Shown here in pieces: positions 27,571 through 37,773 of a stretch of DNA of 64,000 bases. The translations under genes were made by a program, and so were the position numbers. The notes under the pieces are model-generated. The model ran no database searches. It had not been told where the DNA came from and saw only the letters and a list, made by a program, of their open reading frames with translations. The first letter of the stretch is position 1. Each line of letters starts with the position of its first letter. Source of the stretch: JACCQS01 sp963766765 (GTDB lineage: Bacteria > Actinomycetota > Actinomycetes > Mycobacteriales > Geodermatophilaceae); NCBI GenBank assembly GCA_963766765.1, contig CAVYBR010000003.1:130832-194831 (forward strand). The letters are read 5' to 3'.

Positions 27571-28611
27571 TCAGTTGGTCGCTGACTTGCCGGCCGACAG
27601 CAGGTTCTCGCACGCCTCGACGACCCGGGCTGCCATCGACCCCTCGGCTGCCTTCAGGTAGGACCGCGGGTCGTACAACTTCTTGTTGCCGACCTCGCCG
27701 TCGACCTTCAGTACGCCGTCGTAGTTGCTCATCATGTGCGCGGCGATCGGCCGGGTGAAGGCATATTGCATGTCGGTGTCGACGTTCATCTTCACCACGC
27801 CGTAACTCCAGCGCCTCGCGGATCTCCTCCAGCGAGGGGACCCCGAGCCACCGTGGAAGACGAAGTTGAACGGCTTGCTTCCCCTCCGCCAGCCCTCTGG
27901 CCCTGGCCACCACCTCCTGGCCCGCCTTGAGGATGTCCGGGCGCAGCTTCACGTTGCCCGGCTTGTAGACGCCGTGGACGTTGCCGAAGGTGGCGGCGAG
28001 GAGGTATCCCCGCGCTCGCCGAGTGCCGAGCTTGTCCGCTGTGGCGAGGTAGTCGTCCTCGGTGTCGTGTAAAGCTTGTCGTTCATCTCGCCGACGACGC
28101 CGTCCTCTTCACCGCCGACCACGCCGATCTCCACTTCGAGGATGATCTTGGCCGCGGTGCACTGATCGAGCAGTTCAGCCGCGAGCTCGAGGTTTTCCTC
28201 GAGCGGCGTGGCCGACCCGTCCCACATATGGGACTGGAACAGGGGCTCCTCGCCGCTCTTGACCCGCTCGGTCGACAGGGCGATCAGCGGGCGAATGTAG
28301 TTGTCGAGCTTGTCCTTGGGGCAGTGGTCGGTGTGCAGTCCGATGAGGACGGGGTACTCAGCTGCCACCACGCGCGCGAACTCCGCGAAGGCGGTCGCCC
28401 CGACAACCATGCTCTTGACGCCGAGCCCGGAAAGGAACTCCGCGCCGCCGGTCGACACCTGGACGATCCCATCACTGCCGGCGTCGGCGAAGCCCTTGAG
28501 CGCAGCGTTCAGCGTCTCCGAGGAGGTGACGTTGATCGCGGGATAGGCGAAGCCACCGTCCTTGGCGCGATGGAACATCTCGGCGTACTGGTCAGGCGTG
28601 GCGATCGGCAT
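27571..28611 (-). CDS. fba: Class II fructose-bisphosphate aldolase (about four frameshifts)
   Basis: Zinc-dependent aldolase of glycolysis and gluconeogenesis. From ATG 28611 the N-terminal 180 residues are intact: AYPAINVTSSETLNAALKGF, LIGLHTDHCPKDKLDNY (zinc His), SHMWDGSATPLEENLELA and ILEVEIGVVGGEEDGV. After KLYTT (about 28060) similarity continues in other frames: YLLAATFGNVHGVYKPGNVK, then KPFNFVFHGGSGS, SLEEIREALE, and finally VVKMNVDTDMQYAFTRPIA to the end. Shifts fall near 28060, 27880, 27838 and 27808. The total span is right for the usual ~344 aa. An essential enzyme with four breaks and otherwise perfect motifs signals poor consensus here rather than decay. Confidence 0.88.
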
Positions 28612-28770
28612 GCGGGGAGTATCCCGTACGAGCCACGCTCCCGAAACTGGCGAGGGCCCAACCCGCCGTTGTCACGTGCTCCCGTCCGGGGCGCAGAATG
28701 AGGACATGGTTCACGCCGATCGCGTCGCCTTCGGGCGCGGCGTCACGGTCGACTGACAATCGGGGCTGGC

Positions 28771-29496
28771 ATGAGTTACGGCGTCGAGGCTGCGGGGCGA
28801 ACCCATCCCGGCCACGTTCGGGCCGTCAACGAGGACACCCTGTACGTCGGCGAACGCGTGCTCGTCGTCGCGGATGGAGTGGGCGGCGAGGCGGCCGGTG
28901 AGATCGCCTCGCAGACCGTCGCCTCGATCATCGCGAGCATCGATACGAGCGGCCCTGATGAAGATGCCTATGGATCGCTGACCGAGGCGGTCGAACGGGG
29001 CAGCCGGGCCATCGCCGAACAAGTGCAAGACGATCCGAGTCTGGCCGGCATGAGCACGACCATCACGGTGATGCTGTCCATGGAACGGCGGATTGTGTTC
29101 GCACAGGTGGGTGACTCCCGCGCCTACCTGCTGCGCGCGAGGGAACCTGAGACGTTTCATCAGGTCACGCGAGACGACTCCTTCGTACAGGAACTGATCG
29201 ATGCCGGCGTGATCAACCGGGAGCAGGCGCGGCATCACCCCCAGCGCAACTTGATCCTCAAGGCAGTCGGCGTTTCGGCTGTGGCGCCGTCATTTGCTAC
29301 CTACGCCCCTGTCGCGGGCGACCGATACCTGTTGTGCAGCGACGGGCTCACCGACTACGTCAGCGAACCGGACATCCACGAGGTCGTGTGCACCGATGAC
29401 CGTACGGTCGCGGCCGACCGGCTGATCGAGCTAGCGCTGCAAGCGGGTGCCCCGGACAACGTCACGGTGATCGTTGCCGACATCACGGCGTCCTGA
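28771..29496 (+). CDS. PP2C-family Ser/Thr protein phosphatase
   Basis: A 241-aa metal-dependent phosphatase. The metal-binding and catalytic motifs are all present: VRAVNEDTLYV, VLVVADGVGGEAAGE, FAQVGDSRAYLLR, YLLCSDGLTDYV and APDNVTVIVADI. The domain is complete but there is no transmembrane or extracellular part, so it is a cytoplasmic form shorter than the mycobacterial PstP. It stands alone, with no Ser/Thr kinase or FHA gene next to it. ATG 28771 begins MSYGVEAAGRTHPGHVR, a usual N-terminus. Confidence 0.9.
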   Translation: MSYGVEAAGRTHPGHVRAVNEDTLYVGERVLVVADGVGGEAAGEIASQTVASIIASIDTSGPDEDAYGSLTEAVERGSRAIAEQVQDDPSLAGMSTTITVMLSMERRIVFAQVGDSRAYLLRAREPETFHQVTRDDSFVQELIDAGVINREQARHHPQRNLILKAVGVSAVAPSFATYAPVAGDRYLLCSDGLTDYVSEPDIHEVVCTDDRTVAADRLIELALQAGAPDNVTVIVADITAS

Positions 29497-29598
29497 CTGC
29501 CTCGGCCAATTGTATTGGTGTGCCTTTCCGAGAGGTAGAGCGCGTCTGACCGCCGGACTTGCGGGCACTTCGCGCGTTGGCCGCGCTGTACCTCGTGG

Positions 29599-30967
29599 TC
29601 ACCGGCCGGCTGCCTTGCGGGCCGCGATCACCAACGCGTCAAAGACCGGGGAGAACGGCGGCGCGTACGAGATGTCGACCGAGGCGAACTCGGCGGCTGT
29701 CATCTCCGCCCAAATCGCGGTCGCGAGGACGTCGATCTTCTTGGCCGAGCCCGGGCCGCCGACGATCTGACCGCCCAGCATCCGCTGGGTGTGCCGGTCG
29801 GTGAGCAGCTTGACCGTCAGCTGACCGGCGTCCGGGTAGTAGCCGGCTCCACGGTCGAGTCGACCAGCGTCGTCTCGATCGAGTACCCGGCCCGCTCCGC
29901 CTCCTTGGTGGACAGTCCGGTACGGCCGATCTCGCAGTTGCCGATCTTCGTGACCGCGGTGCCGAGTACCCCGTCGAACCTCGCCGGGCGGCCACCGATG
30001 TTCGTGCCGGCGACCCTGCCCTGCCGGTTGGCATGGGTGCCCAGTGCGATGTTCATGGGGTGACCGGTTATCCGGTTCCGCGTCTGGACGCAGTCCCCTG
30101 CGGCGTAGACGTGTTCGTGCATCGACACGCGCATCGTGTCGTCGACCTCGATGCCCTTGGTCGTGCCGATCCGTAGACCGGCTTCGCGGGCGAGGTCGGA
30201 ATTCGGCCGCATACCCAGACCGAGCACGACGAGGTCGGCGGGGTAGGAACCCAAGTCGGTGACCACCGCCCGGGCGTGCCCGCTGTCGACGTCGATGCCG
30301 CGCACCGGTTCGCAGGGTCGCATGTCGATGCCCATGAACGTCATAGCTGCGCAGACCTTCTCGCCCATGTCCGGGTCGAGGGTCGCCATCGGAAGTGGGT
30401 CAGCCAGGACAACGGTGACCGACAGACCTCGGTTGAGCAGTGCTTCAGCCATCTCCAGGCCGATATAGCCCCCGCCCAGGACGACTGCCCGCTTCGGTTG
30501 CTTCTCCAGGGCGCGCAGGATGGCCTCGCCGTCGGGAATGCTCTGGACGCCGAACACGCCCTCGGCGGTCAGCCCATCGATGGGTGGCCGCAGCGGGACC
30601 GCGCCGGTGGCGATCAAGAGGCGGTCGTACGCCCATGAGTTGCCCCGCCCGTCGTCGGCGTCTGCGTCTCCTTGACCGCCTGACCGCACGGTCACTGTCT
30701 GCGCAGCCAGGTCGAGGGACTCGGCCGGGGAACCCAACCGGACGTCGATGTCCAGCTCGGCGAATTCCTCGGGTGTGCGAGCGATCAGGGCGTCGGCGTC
30801 ATCGACCAATCCGCCAATCCAGTACGGAATCCCACAGTTCGAGTACGAGACGTACTGGGCGGCCTCGAGAACGACGATCTCGAGATCCTCGGCCGGTCGA
30901 AGCCGCCGGGCCTGGGACGCGCAGGACATCCCCGCTGCGTTGCCCCCGATGACAACCAGCCGCTGAG

Positions 30968-30971
<4 letters not shown>
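29599..30971 (-). CDS. CoA-disulfide reductase-like FAD/NAD(P)-dependent oxidoreductase (one frameshift)
   Basis: A flavoprotein of the NADH oxidase / CoA-disulfide reductase family, about 457 aa. N-terminal VVIGGNAAGMSCASQARR binds FAD, and the single redox Cys lies in SYSNCGIPYWIGG. The NAD(P) site is VVLGGGYIGLEMAEALLNRG, and the second FAD motif VYAAGDCVQTRNRITG. The dimerisation domain starts before and finishes after a break near 29840: TLVDSTVE in one frame and QLTVKLLTDRHTQRMLGGQIVGG in another, needing one extra base. GTG 30971 overlaps the stop of the upstream oxidase gene. Low-molecular-weight disulfide or O2 reduction is possible. Confidence 0.85.
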
Positions 30972-32398
<1,427 letters not shown>

Positions 32399-32546
32399 GA
32401 CTGCACGGTACGGCGGCGACCCGGCACGATCCAGCGATCCGCCGCGCTACAGACCGCGCTTTGCCTACCTGGTGCCGCGACATCCCGGGCGCGGGATCGG
32501 TGTGTCGAGGCATCAGGTGGGCAAAGGCGAGGGAGGTTCGGGTCGG

Positions 32547-32552
32547 TAGGCT
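32547..32552 (+). promoter_or_regulatory. -10 box of the DedA gene (leaderless)
   Basis: TAGGCT within CGGTAGGCT ends 8 nt before GTG 32561. No ribosome site lies between, so transcription probably begins at the start codon. Confidence 0.45.
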
Positions 32553-32560
32553 GACTCATC

Positions 32561-33220
32561 GTGATCACCGCAGAAGTCCTCGCCGGCCTCGCCGCGCTGC
32601 CCGGCGCGATCACCGACTTCTTTAATCCCGAGTATCTGGTCAACACCTTCGGACTCGCCGGCCTCGTGGTCATCGTCTTCGCTGAGTGCGGGCTGCTGAT
32701 CGGCTTCTTCCTGCCCGGGGACTCGCTGCTGTTCACTGCTGGGTTGCTGTCCGCGGCGGGATTTGCTGGCCTACCCCTCTGGGCGCTCCTAGTTCTGACC
32801 CCCCTCGCGGCGATCGCCGGAAACCTCGTCGGCTACTGGATCGGGCGCCGAGCCGGTCCCGCCGTCTTCAAGCGACCCGATTCGCGGTTCTTCCGGGCCG
32901 AATACGTGGAGCGGTCTGCCGCCTTCTTCGAGAAGTACGGGGCGCGCACGATCGTCTACGCCCGCTTCGTCCCGATCGTCCGCACCTTCGCGACGGTCAT
33001 GGCCGGCGCCTCCCGAATGAATTACCGGGTGTACGTCATCTACTCGATCATCGGCGGACTGCTCTGGGGAGTCGGTGTCACCCTGCTCGGCTACTGGCTC
33101 GGGCAGATCCAGTTCGTCCGCGACAACATCGAATTCATCATTGTCGGGATCATCGTGGTCTCGCTGCTGCCCGTGGCGCACGAGCTACTGCGTTCCCGCC
33201 GCGCCAAGCGCGCCAGCTGA
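32561..33220 (+). CDS. DedA family membrane protein
   Basis: A 219-aa DedA/SNARE-associated family protein. Signature segments: VVIVFAECGLLIGFFLPGDSLLF near residue 45, NLVGYWIGRRAGPAVF near residue 90, FFEKYGARTIVYARFVPIVRTF (residue ~125) and the ASRMNYRVYVIYSIIGGLLW helix. The motif with E, GD, R and the FxRxxP-like segment is that of DedA proteins implicated in recycling undecaprenyl phosphate or other membrane lipids; the exact lipid is not known here. GTG 32561 follows a leaderless-type promoter. Confidence 0.92.
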   Translation: MITAEVLAGLAALPGAITDFFNPEYLVNTFGLAGLVVIVFAECGLLIGFFLPGDSLLFTAGLLSAAGFAGLPLWALLVLTPLAAIAGNLVGYWIGRRAGPAVFKRPDSRFFRAEYVERSAAFFEKYGARTIVYARFVPIVRTFATVMAGASRMNYRVYVIYSIIGGLLWGVGVTLLGYWLGQIQFVRDNIEFIIVGIIVVSLLPVAHELLRSRRAKRAS

Positions 33221-33239
33221 GCCCCGCGCATTCCTCCGG

Positions 33240-33293
33240 TTCGCTACACAACCGCCACTTTCCAAGCCCGCTAAGGGGAGGTTGTGTAGCAAA
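33240..33293. terminator. Bidirectional hairpin between DedA and pyrE
   Basis: TTCGCTACACAACC (33240-33253) and GGTTGTGTAGCAAA (33280-33293) form a 14-bp stem with one mismatch around a 26-nt loop. It sits 20 nt after the DedA stop and 18 nt after the pyrE stop. A shared terminator is the likely role. It is a different sequence from the other 3' palindromes in the window. Confidence 0.6.
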
Positions 33294-33310
33294 GCGGCCA
33301 TTTCGGACCT

Positions 33311-33886
33311 CTAGAGGTCCAGGTCGGCGAGCGAGAACAACGCTCGATACGGCAGTCCCGTGGCCGCCAGCGCCGGGCCGGCGCCACGATCGATGATCAG
33401 CGCAATTCCGACGACCTCCGCACCCCCCTCGCGCAGTGCTTCAACTGCGGCCAGAACGCTCCCGCCGGTAGTCGACGTGTCCTCGACGGCGAGCACCGTA
33501 CGACCCTTGACCTCCGGTCCCTCGACGCGCCGCTGCAGGCCATGCGCCTTGCCCTGCTTGCGGACCACACACGCATCCAGCTGCTCGCCGCCGGCAGCAG
33601 CAGCATGCAGCATGGCCGTCGCGATCGGATCCGCGCCCAGCGTCAACCCACCGACGACCTCGTACGACCAATCCGCAGTGAGTTCCCGCATGAGCCTGCC
33701 CACCAGCGGTGCGGCTTCGTGGTGCAGGGTGATGCGGCGCAGGTCCACGTACCAGTCGGCTTCCGCCCCGCTGGAGAGCACAACCTTGCCTCGTACGACC
33801 GCGAGCTCCGTGATCAACGCGGCCAGCCGGTCGCGATGATGTCGGGTGTCATCGGTCGCGGAGTCTGTCGCTGCGTCACGCGTCAC
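33311..33886 (-). CDS. pyrE: Orotate phosphoribosyltransferase
   Basis: PyrE converts orotate and PRPP to OMP in pyrimidine synthesis. The 191-aa protein has the PRPP loop in TVLAVEDTSTTGGSVLAAVEAL (residue ~130) and VRKQGKAHGLQRRVEG, with the type I transferase core GEQLDACVVRKQG. It starts at GTG 33886, 8 nt after TAAGCT, giving a ~13-residue polar N-terminus before HRDRLAALI. It is monocistronic and divergent from the mycothiol-dependent enzyme gene. Confidence 0.92.
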   Translation of the reverse strand: MTRDAATDSATDDTRHHRDRLAALITELAVVRGKVVLSSGAEADWYVDLRRITLHHEAAPLVGRLMRELTADWSYEVVGGLTLGADPIATAMLHAAAAGGEQLDACVVRKQGKAHGLQRRVEGPEVKGRTVLAVEDTSTTGGSVLAAVEALREGGAEVVGIALIIDRGAGPALAATGLPYRALFSLADLDL

Positions 33887-33894
33887 GGACGTCG

Positions 33895-33924
33895 AGCTTA
33901 GGTGTCGGTGTTACCGGCTAGCCT
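33895..33924. promoter_or_regulatory. Divergent -10 boxes of pyrE and the MDMPI gene
   Basis: Minus-strand TAAGCT (33895-33900) lies 8 nt before the pyrE GTG, and plus-strand TAGCCT (33919-33924) lies 7 nt before ATG 33932. Both fit TAnnnT and both would give leaderless mRNAs. The two promoters are packed into 45 bp. Confidence 0.45.
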
Positions 33925-33931
33925 GCCCGCC

Positions 33932-34754
33932 ATGTCTGCTGACGCCGATCACCGGCTCCCCACCGCTGATTACCTCGCCCACATCGACGCCGAATCGCGG
34001 CGCTTTGCGGACGTGCTGACCGACACCGATCCGGCAATCCGGGTGCCCAGCTGCCCGGAGTGGTCGGCCGCTGACCTGATCTGGCACCTCACTGAGGTGC
34101 AGTGGTTCTGGGGCTCGATTGCCGGCGGCCCGATCATTGACGCGGCTGATGTCGAGGCCGTCGAGGCCAGCAAGCCGCCGCGTCCCGACGATTACCCAGA
34201 CTTGCTGGCCCTGTTCGGGACTGCCACGCAACGGTTGGCCGCCGCCATCGCGGAGGGGCCGGACGACACGCCTCTGTGGTCCTGGGCAGCGGAGCAGAGC
34301 CTCGGCTTCACCCGTCGCCGTCAGGCACACGAGGCACTCATCCATCGAGTCGATGCGGAGCTGACTGCCGGTGTGCCGGTCGGGGCCGCTCGACCCCGCG
34401 TTGGCTGCCGACGGGATCGACGAGGTGCTCACCGTCATGTGGGCGATCCCCGTCTGGTCGACCTTCTCCCCGGGCGGTGGAGTCATCGCGATCGAGGCGA
34501 CTGACACCGGCGACGCGTGGTTGGCCGAACTCGGCCGGATGACCGGGACGTCCACGTATTCCGGTAAGACCTACGACGAGCTAGCAGTGGCCGTGCTGGC
34601 TGCGGGCTCGCGTGAATCGGATGCGCAGGTCAGGGGGACCGCGAGCGATCTGGACCTGTGGCTCTGGAATCGCGGGAGCACCGGGATCGAGCGCACAGGC
34701 GATCAATCGGCACAGGATGGCCTGGCCACCCTGATCGCGGATGGCGTGCAATAA
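33932..34754 (+). CDS. Maleylpyruvate isomerase family mycothiol-dependent enzyme (one frameshift)
   Basis: The family (DinB-like MDMPI N-terminal domain plus C-terminal domain) contains mycothiol-dependent isomerases and transferases. Visible: YLAHIDAESRRFADVL, RVPSCPEWSAADLIWHLTEVQWFW with the metal-site His, RRRQAHEALIHRVDAELTAG (second His region), then, after a shift near 34388, LDPALAADGIDEVLTVMW and ATDTGDAWLAEL, ending with a TASDLDLWLWNRG segment. One extra G near 34388 explains the break. Actinobacteria that make mycothiol commonly hold several paralogues; the substrate of this one is unknown. Confidence 0.85.
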
Positions 34755-34987
34755 GGCGGGCCAGGGACGCTTGACACGACTTCGCGCGAAACGTCAATCT
34801 GGGAGGGCCGCGGAGCGGGGCTAGGACACCACCGCTGCGCGTCTGATGACAGCAGATGTAGCCCCCGACATGACCGTAACCGCGTACACGGCAACGGTCG
34901 CCAGCGGGACCGCCGTCTGTCCGGTCCGTCGATGGTCACACAACGATTGTCACCGTCTGGTCCCAGGACGGTGAGCACGACGTGCAG
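34755..34987. other. Intergenic region, possible broken small gene
   Basis: No confident gene. TTGAC (34771-34775) and GTCAA (34793-34797) bracket a 10-bp palindrome TTCGCGCGAA (34781-34790). Further on, ATG 34846 begins MTADVAPDMTVTAYTATVASG, and in the next frame VDGHTTIVTVWSQDGEHDV follows. If one base is wrong they would join into a ~50-aa protein ending near the hairpin at 34988. This is only a suggestion. Confidence 0.3.
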
Positions 34988-35024
34988 CAGCGCGGGCGCC
35001 CCGGAATCCGGGACGCCCGCGCTG
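34988..35024. terminator. Strong GC hairpin 3' of the fasciclin gene
   Basis: An 18-bp stem with one mismatch: CAGCGCGGGCGCCCCGGA paired with 35007-35024. On the plus strand TGTTTCTTC follows, so it is a good intrinsic terminator rightwards. Leftwards it begins 20 nt after the fasciclin stop and lacks a U-tract, which is common in actinobacteria. It probably serves at least the fasciclin gene. Confidence 0.7.
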
Positions 35025-35043
35025 TGTTTCTTCGGATCAGTGC

Positions 35044-35696
35044 TTATGCAGCCGGGGGCATCATGACGGTGTCGATGATGTACACGGTCGCGTTTGCGGT
35101 CTGCACGTTGCCGCAGACCACAGTGCCTTCGGAGGTTCCGCCGACGTCGGTGGTGAACATCTCGCCACTGCCGTCGATGGTGATCTCAGCGCCGTTGAGC
35201 GTGGCGAACGTCCAGCCAAGTCCTCAGGAGCAATGCGCTCGCCGATGACGTGGAAGGTCAGGATGCTGGTCAGGGTCGCGACGTTTTCCGGCAGAAGCAG
35301 TGACTCGAGAGCCGCTGTGTCGATCGCTTCGAATGCGGAGTTGGCCGGCGCGAAGACAGTCAGCTCAGGAGCACCGTTCAGGGTGTCGCCCAGTCCGGCC
35401 GCGGTGACGGCTGCCACCAGGGTGGACAGGACCGGGTTGTTGCTGGCCGCGGTTGCGACCGGGTCGTCGGCCATGCCGGCGCTGGAGCCTTCACCGTCGG
35501 CCGGGATTCCGGCACAGCCGGCGCCGAATGGCTCAACCATGGCGTCCTCTTCGGGCGTGGTGGCTTCGTCGGTGGCAGCAGTGTCTGACGAACCGCTGGA
35601 TGTTTCGGTCGGCTCATCGGAGCCACAGGCGCTCAGCGCCAGGGTCATGCCCAGAACCGATGCCAGCAGGATGCTGCGAGTCGCTTTGATGCTCAC
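35044..35696 (-). CDS. Fasciclin (FAS1) domain lipoprotein (one frameshift)
   Basis: GTG 35696 follows GAAGGGAG. The signal peptide ends in the lipobox LALSAC, then an acidic Ser/Thr linker, then one FAS1 domain like MPT70/MPT83. Segments: ASNNPVLSTLVAAVTAAGLG, LTVFAPANSAFEAID, LTSILTFHVIGERI. Near 35219 the frame breaks; the remainder continues as WTFATLNGAEITIDGSG and ends NATVYIIDTVMMPPAA at TAA (35044-35046), which carries the conserved FAS1 H-box-like ending. One missing base restores it. It lies just downstream of a molybdoenzyme gene; such pairs occur with SigK-type regulons, but no sigK or rskA is in the window. Confidence 0.85.
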
Positions 35697-35914
35697 GTTG
35701 TTGCTCCCTTCGCCAGTTCTATGCCGGCGGGTTGGTGGGGTGTTCCTTCACAGAGCGTTCGGACCGGATGCACAAACGGTTCATCACGAAAAGGGTCACG
35801 ATGCCGTAGCCATCGCCAAGCCATACGCCGAATCCCCCTGCTACACAAGGAAAGCCCGAGCATCGCCGCCGACAGAGCTGAATCTCCGGGGCTGGTCGGA
35901 AGTGCCTGTACCAA

Positions 35915-35931
35915 GATTACACGTTGTAATC
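35915..35931. promoter_or_regulatory. Perfect 17-bp AT-rich palindrome
   Basis: GATTACA-CGT-TGTAATC, a perfect inverted repeat, 12 nt beyond the molybdoenzyme stop and about 220 nt upstream of the fasciclin start. AT-rich operator-like sites are rare in this GC-rich window. The size suits a dimeric regulator (for example TetR or GntR type), and it could equally form a small RNA hairpin. The regulator is unknown. Confidence 0.45.
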
Positions 35932-35942
35932 AATGGCCAAAG

Positions 35943-37683
35943 TTATGCAGTGTCGCTGACGGTCGCAACGATCGTGTGCCAGCCGGTTGCTCCGTTCGGG
36001 AATGGCTCGACGCGCTCGTCGGTCTGCCGCTGGCCGGCTTTGTTGGTCGCGCGCACCGCGATCGTGTGCGAGCCGGCCGCGAAGTCCACCGGATACATCC
36101 ACTGTCGCCAGATGTCGTCGCTGACCTCGGGCGACAGCTCGGCCTCGGCCCAGTCGGCCCCATCTATCTTGACCTCGACCTTGGCGACACCGCTGGGCTG
36201 GGCCCAGGCGATCCCCGCCACCATCCGCGCTCCGGACTGGACCGGTCGCAGGCCCTGCGGAGTGTCGATCCGCGAGAACACCTTGATCGGCGCCTGCTGA
36301 TCCCAGCCACGCTCGACCCAATATGCGTCGAAAGCATCGAACGTGGTCGCCTCGATCTCGACAATCCACTTGCATGCGCTCACGTAGCCGTACAGACCGG
36401 GGATGAGCATCCGTGCCGGGAACCCGTGATCCACCTCCAGTGGCTCACCGTTCATCCCGATGGCGATCATCGCGTCCTGAGTGTTCAGCGCCGCCTCGGT
36501 GGCCGTACCGATCGTCATGCCATCGATCGAACGCGACACGAGTTGATCGGCGCCGCTCTTGATGCCGGCTTCGTCGAGCAGGTTCTGCAACGGAACGCCG
36601 ATCCAACGAGCCGTACTGGCGAGCTTGTCGCCGACCTGGTTGGACACGCAGCTGAGCGTGATGTCGCGCTCGATGAGGTCGTCCCGCTCCATCAGATCGG
36701 CGAAGGTGAACTCGACCTCCTTGTCGACCATCCCGAAGATCCGCAACGACCAATCCGACGGCGAGACCTGGGGGACGGTGATCGCGGTGTCCACCCGGTA
36801 GAAGTCGTTGTTGTCGGTGAACAGCGGGGTCAGGCCTTCGACGGTCTCAGACAGATCCGCACCGACCGGAAAGTGTGCCGGCCGGGCTGGATGGATCGGG
36901 CAGCGTGATATCGGCCCTGGCCCCCGACACGGAGAAGCGCCGCTGCAGCAGGTTGCCGGCTCCCCCGGCCACGACGGCCGCGCCGGCCGCCAGCCCCCCG
37001 GCGACGAAGAACCCACGCCGGTTGAGCGACGAGGTGCTCCGATCCACGCCGCCCAGGCGTTCGCGGAGCTTGGCGATCAGCGTCGCGTCCGCGTGCTGGC
37101 GCTTGGCGTCGCTCTCCGCCGCCCGGGCCAGTGCAGCCTGCAAGGCCTTGTCGGTGGCAATGGGCTTGTCGGTGGCAATGGGCTTGTCGGTGGCAACTGG
37201 CTTGTCGGTGGCAACTGGCTTGTCGGTGGCAACTGGCTTATCAGTGGCAATTGGCTTGTGGGATGCCGTACGGGACGTGAGCGCTGTGATCATGTAGATG
37301 AGCGCCACCGCACCAGTGACCGCGCCCAGGATCGAAGGAACTACGTCCAGTACGGAGCTGGTCGGTCGGGTGATGGCTGCTGCGGCGCCGACAATGCCGA
37401 AGAGCAGGACCCCGGCGGCCGCCAGCTTGAGCCGGGACCAGGCAAGCACACCCAGCACCATTGAGAAGAGCGCGAGGAGGGCGAGCGTCCCGGCGACGAG
37501 CACGATCTTGTCGTTCTCGCCGAATGTCTCGATCGCGAATTCCTTGAGGAATCGTGGCGTCGCGTCGATGACCGCACCGCCGATGGCGATGACTGGGGCG
37601 CTGTTCGGGCCAACCAAGCCCGCAAGCAATTCCGCGACGCCCAGCGCCACACCGGCCGAGATCAGGCCGGCCAGCGCGCTCAA
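35943..37683 (-). CDS. Sulfite-oxidase-fold molybdopterin oxidoreductase with membrane N-terminus (one frameshift)
   Basis: About 580 aa. The N-terminal 150 residues contain three or four membrane helices, then comes a hexapeptide repeat linker, then a twin-arginine-like segment NRRGFFVAGGLAAGAAVV. The catalytic domain (after ~36885) has RIFGMVDKEVEFTFADL, the molybdenum-ligand Cys in DITLSCVSNQVGDK, DHGFPARMLIPGLYGYVSACKW and the C-terminal dimer domain with RVEPFPNGATGWH. N- and C-parts are in different frames and join smoothly at SSPARPAHFPVGADL if one base is removed near 36885. The start is uncertain: only TTG 37683 is available in frame. The substrate is unknown. Confidence 0.85.
37147..37254 (+). 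repeat. Six 18-bp tandem repeats inside the molybdoenzyme gene
   Basis: Six head-to-tail 18-bp units (CTTGTCGGTGGCAATGGG and close variants) encode, on the minus strand, six copies of [IV]ATDKP in the linker between the membrane part and the Tat-like segment. The first five units are nearly identical in DNA, so the array is young and likely to vary in copy number. Confidence 0.9.
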
Positions 37684-37773
37684 CCCCCGCCGTACCCAGG
37701 GGTTGGCTTCGCTGCGGACGCTCGATGTCGGGGGGTAGTCACGGTGAGTGTTCGCGCACCGGCCCGTGCCGGT

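Noticed and set aside
37147..37254. Short tandem repeat as a CRISPR or intergenic satellite
   Set aside because: It is in frame within the molybdoenzyme gene and encodes a hexapeptide repeat without any spacer.
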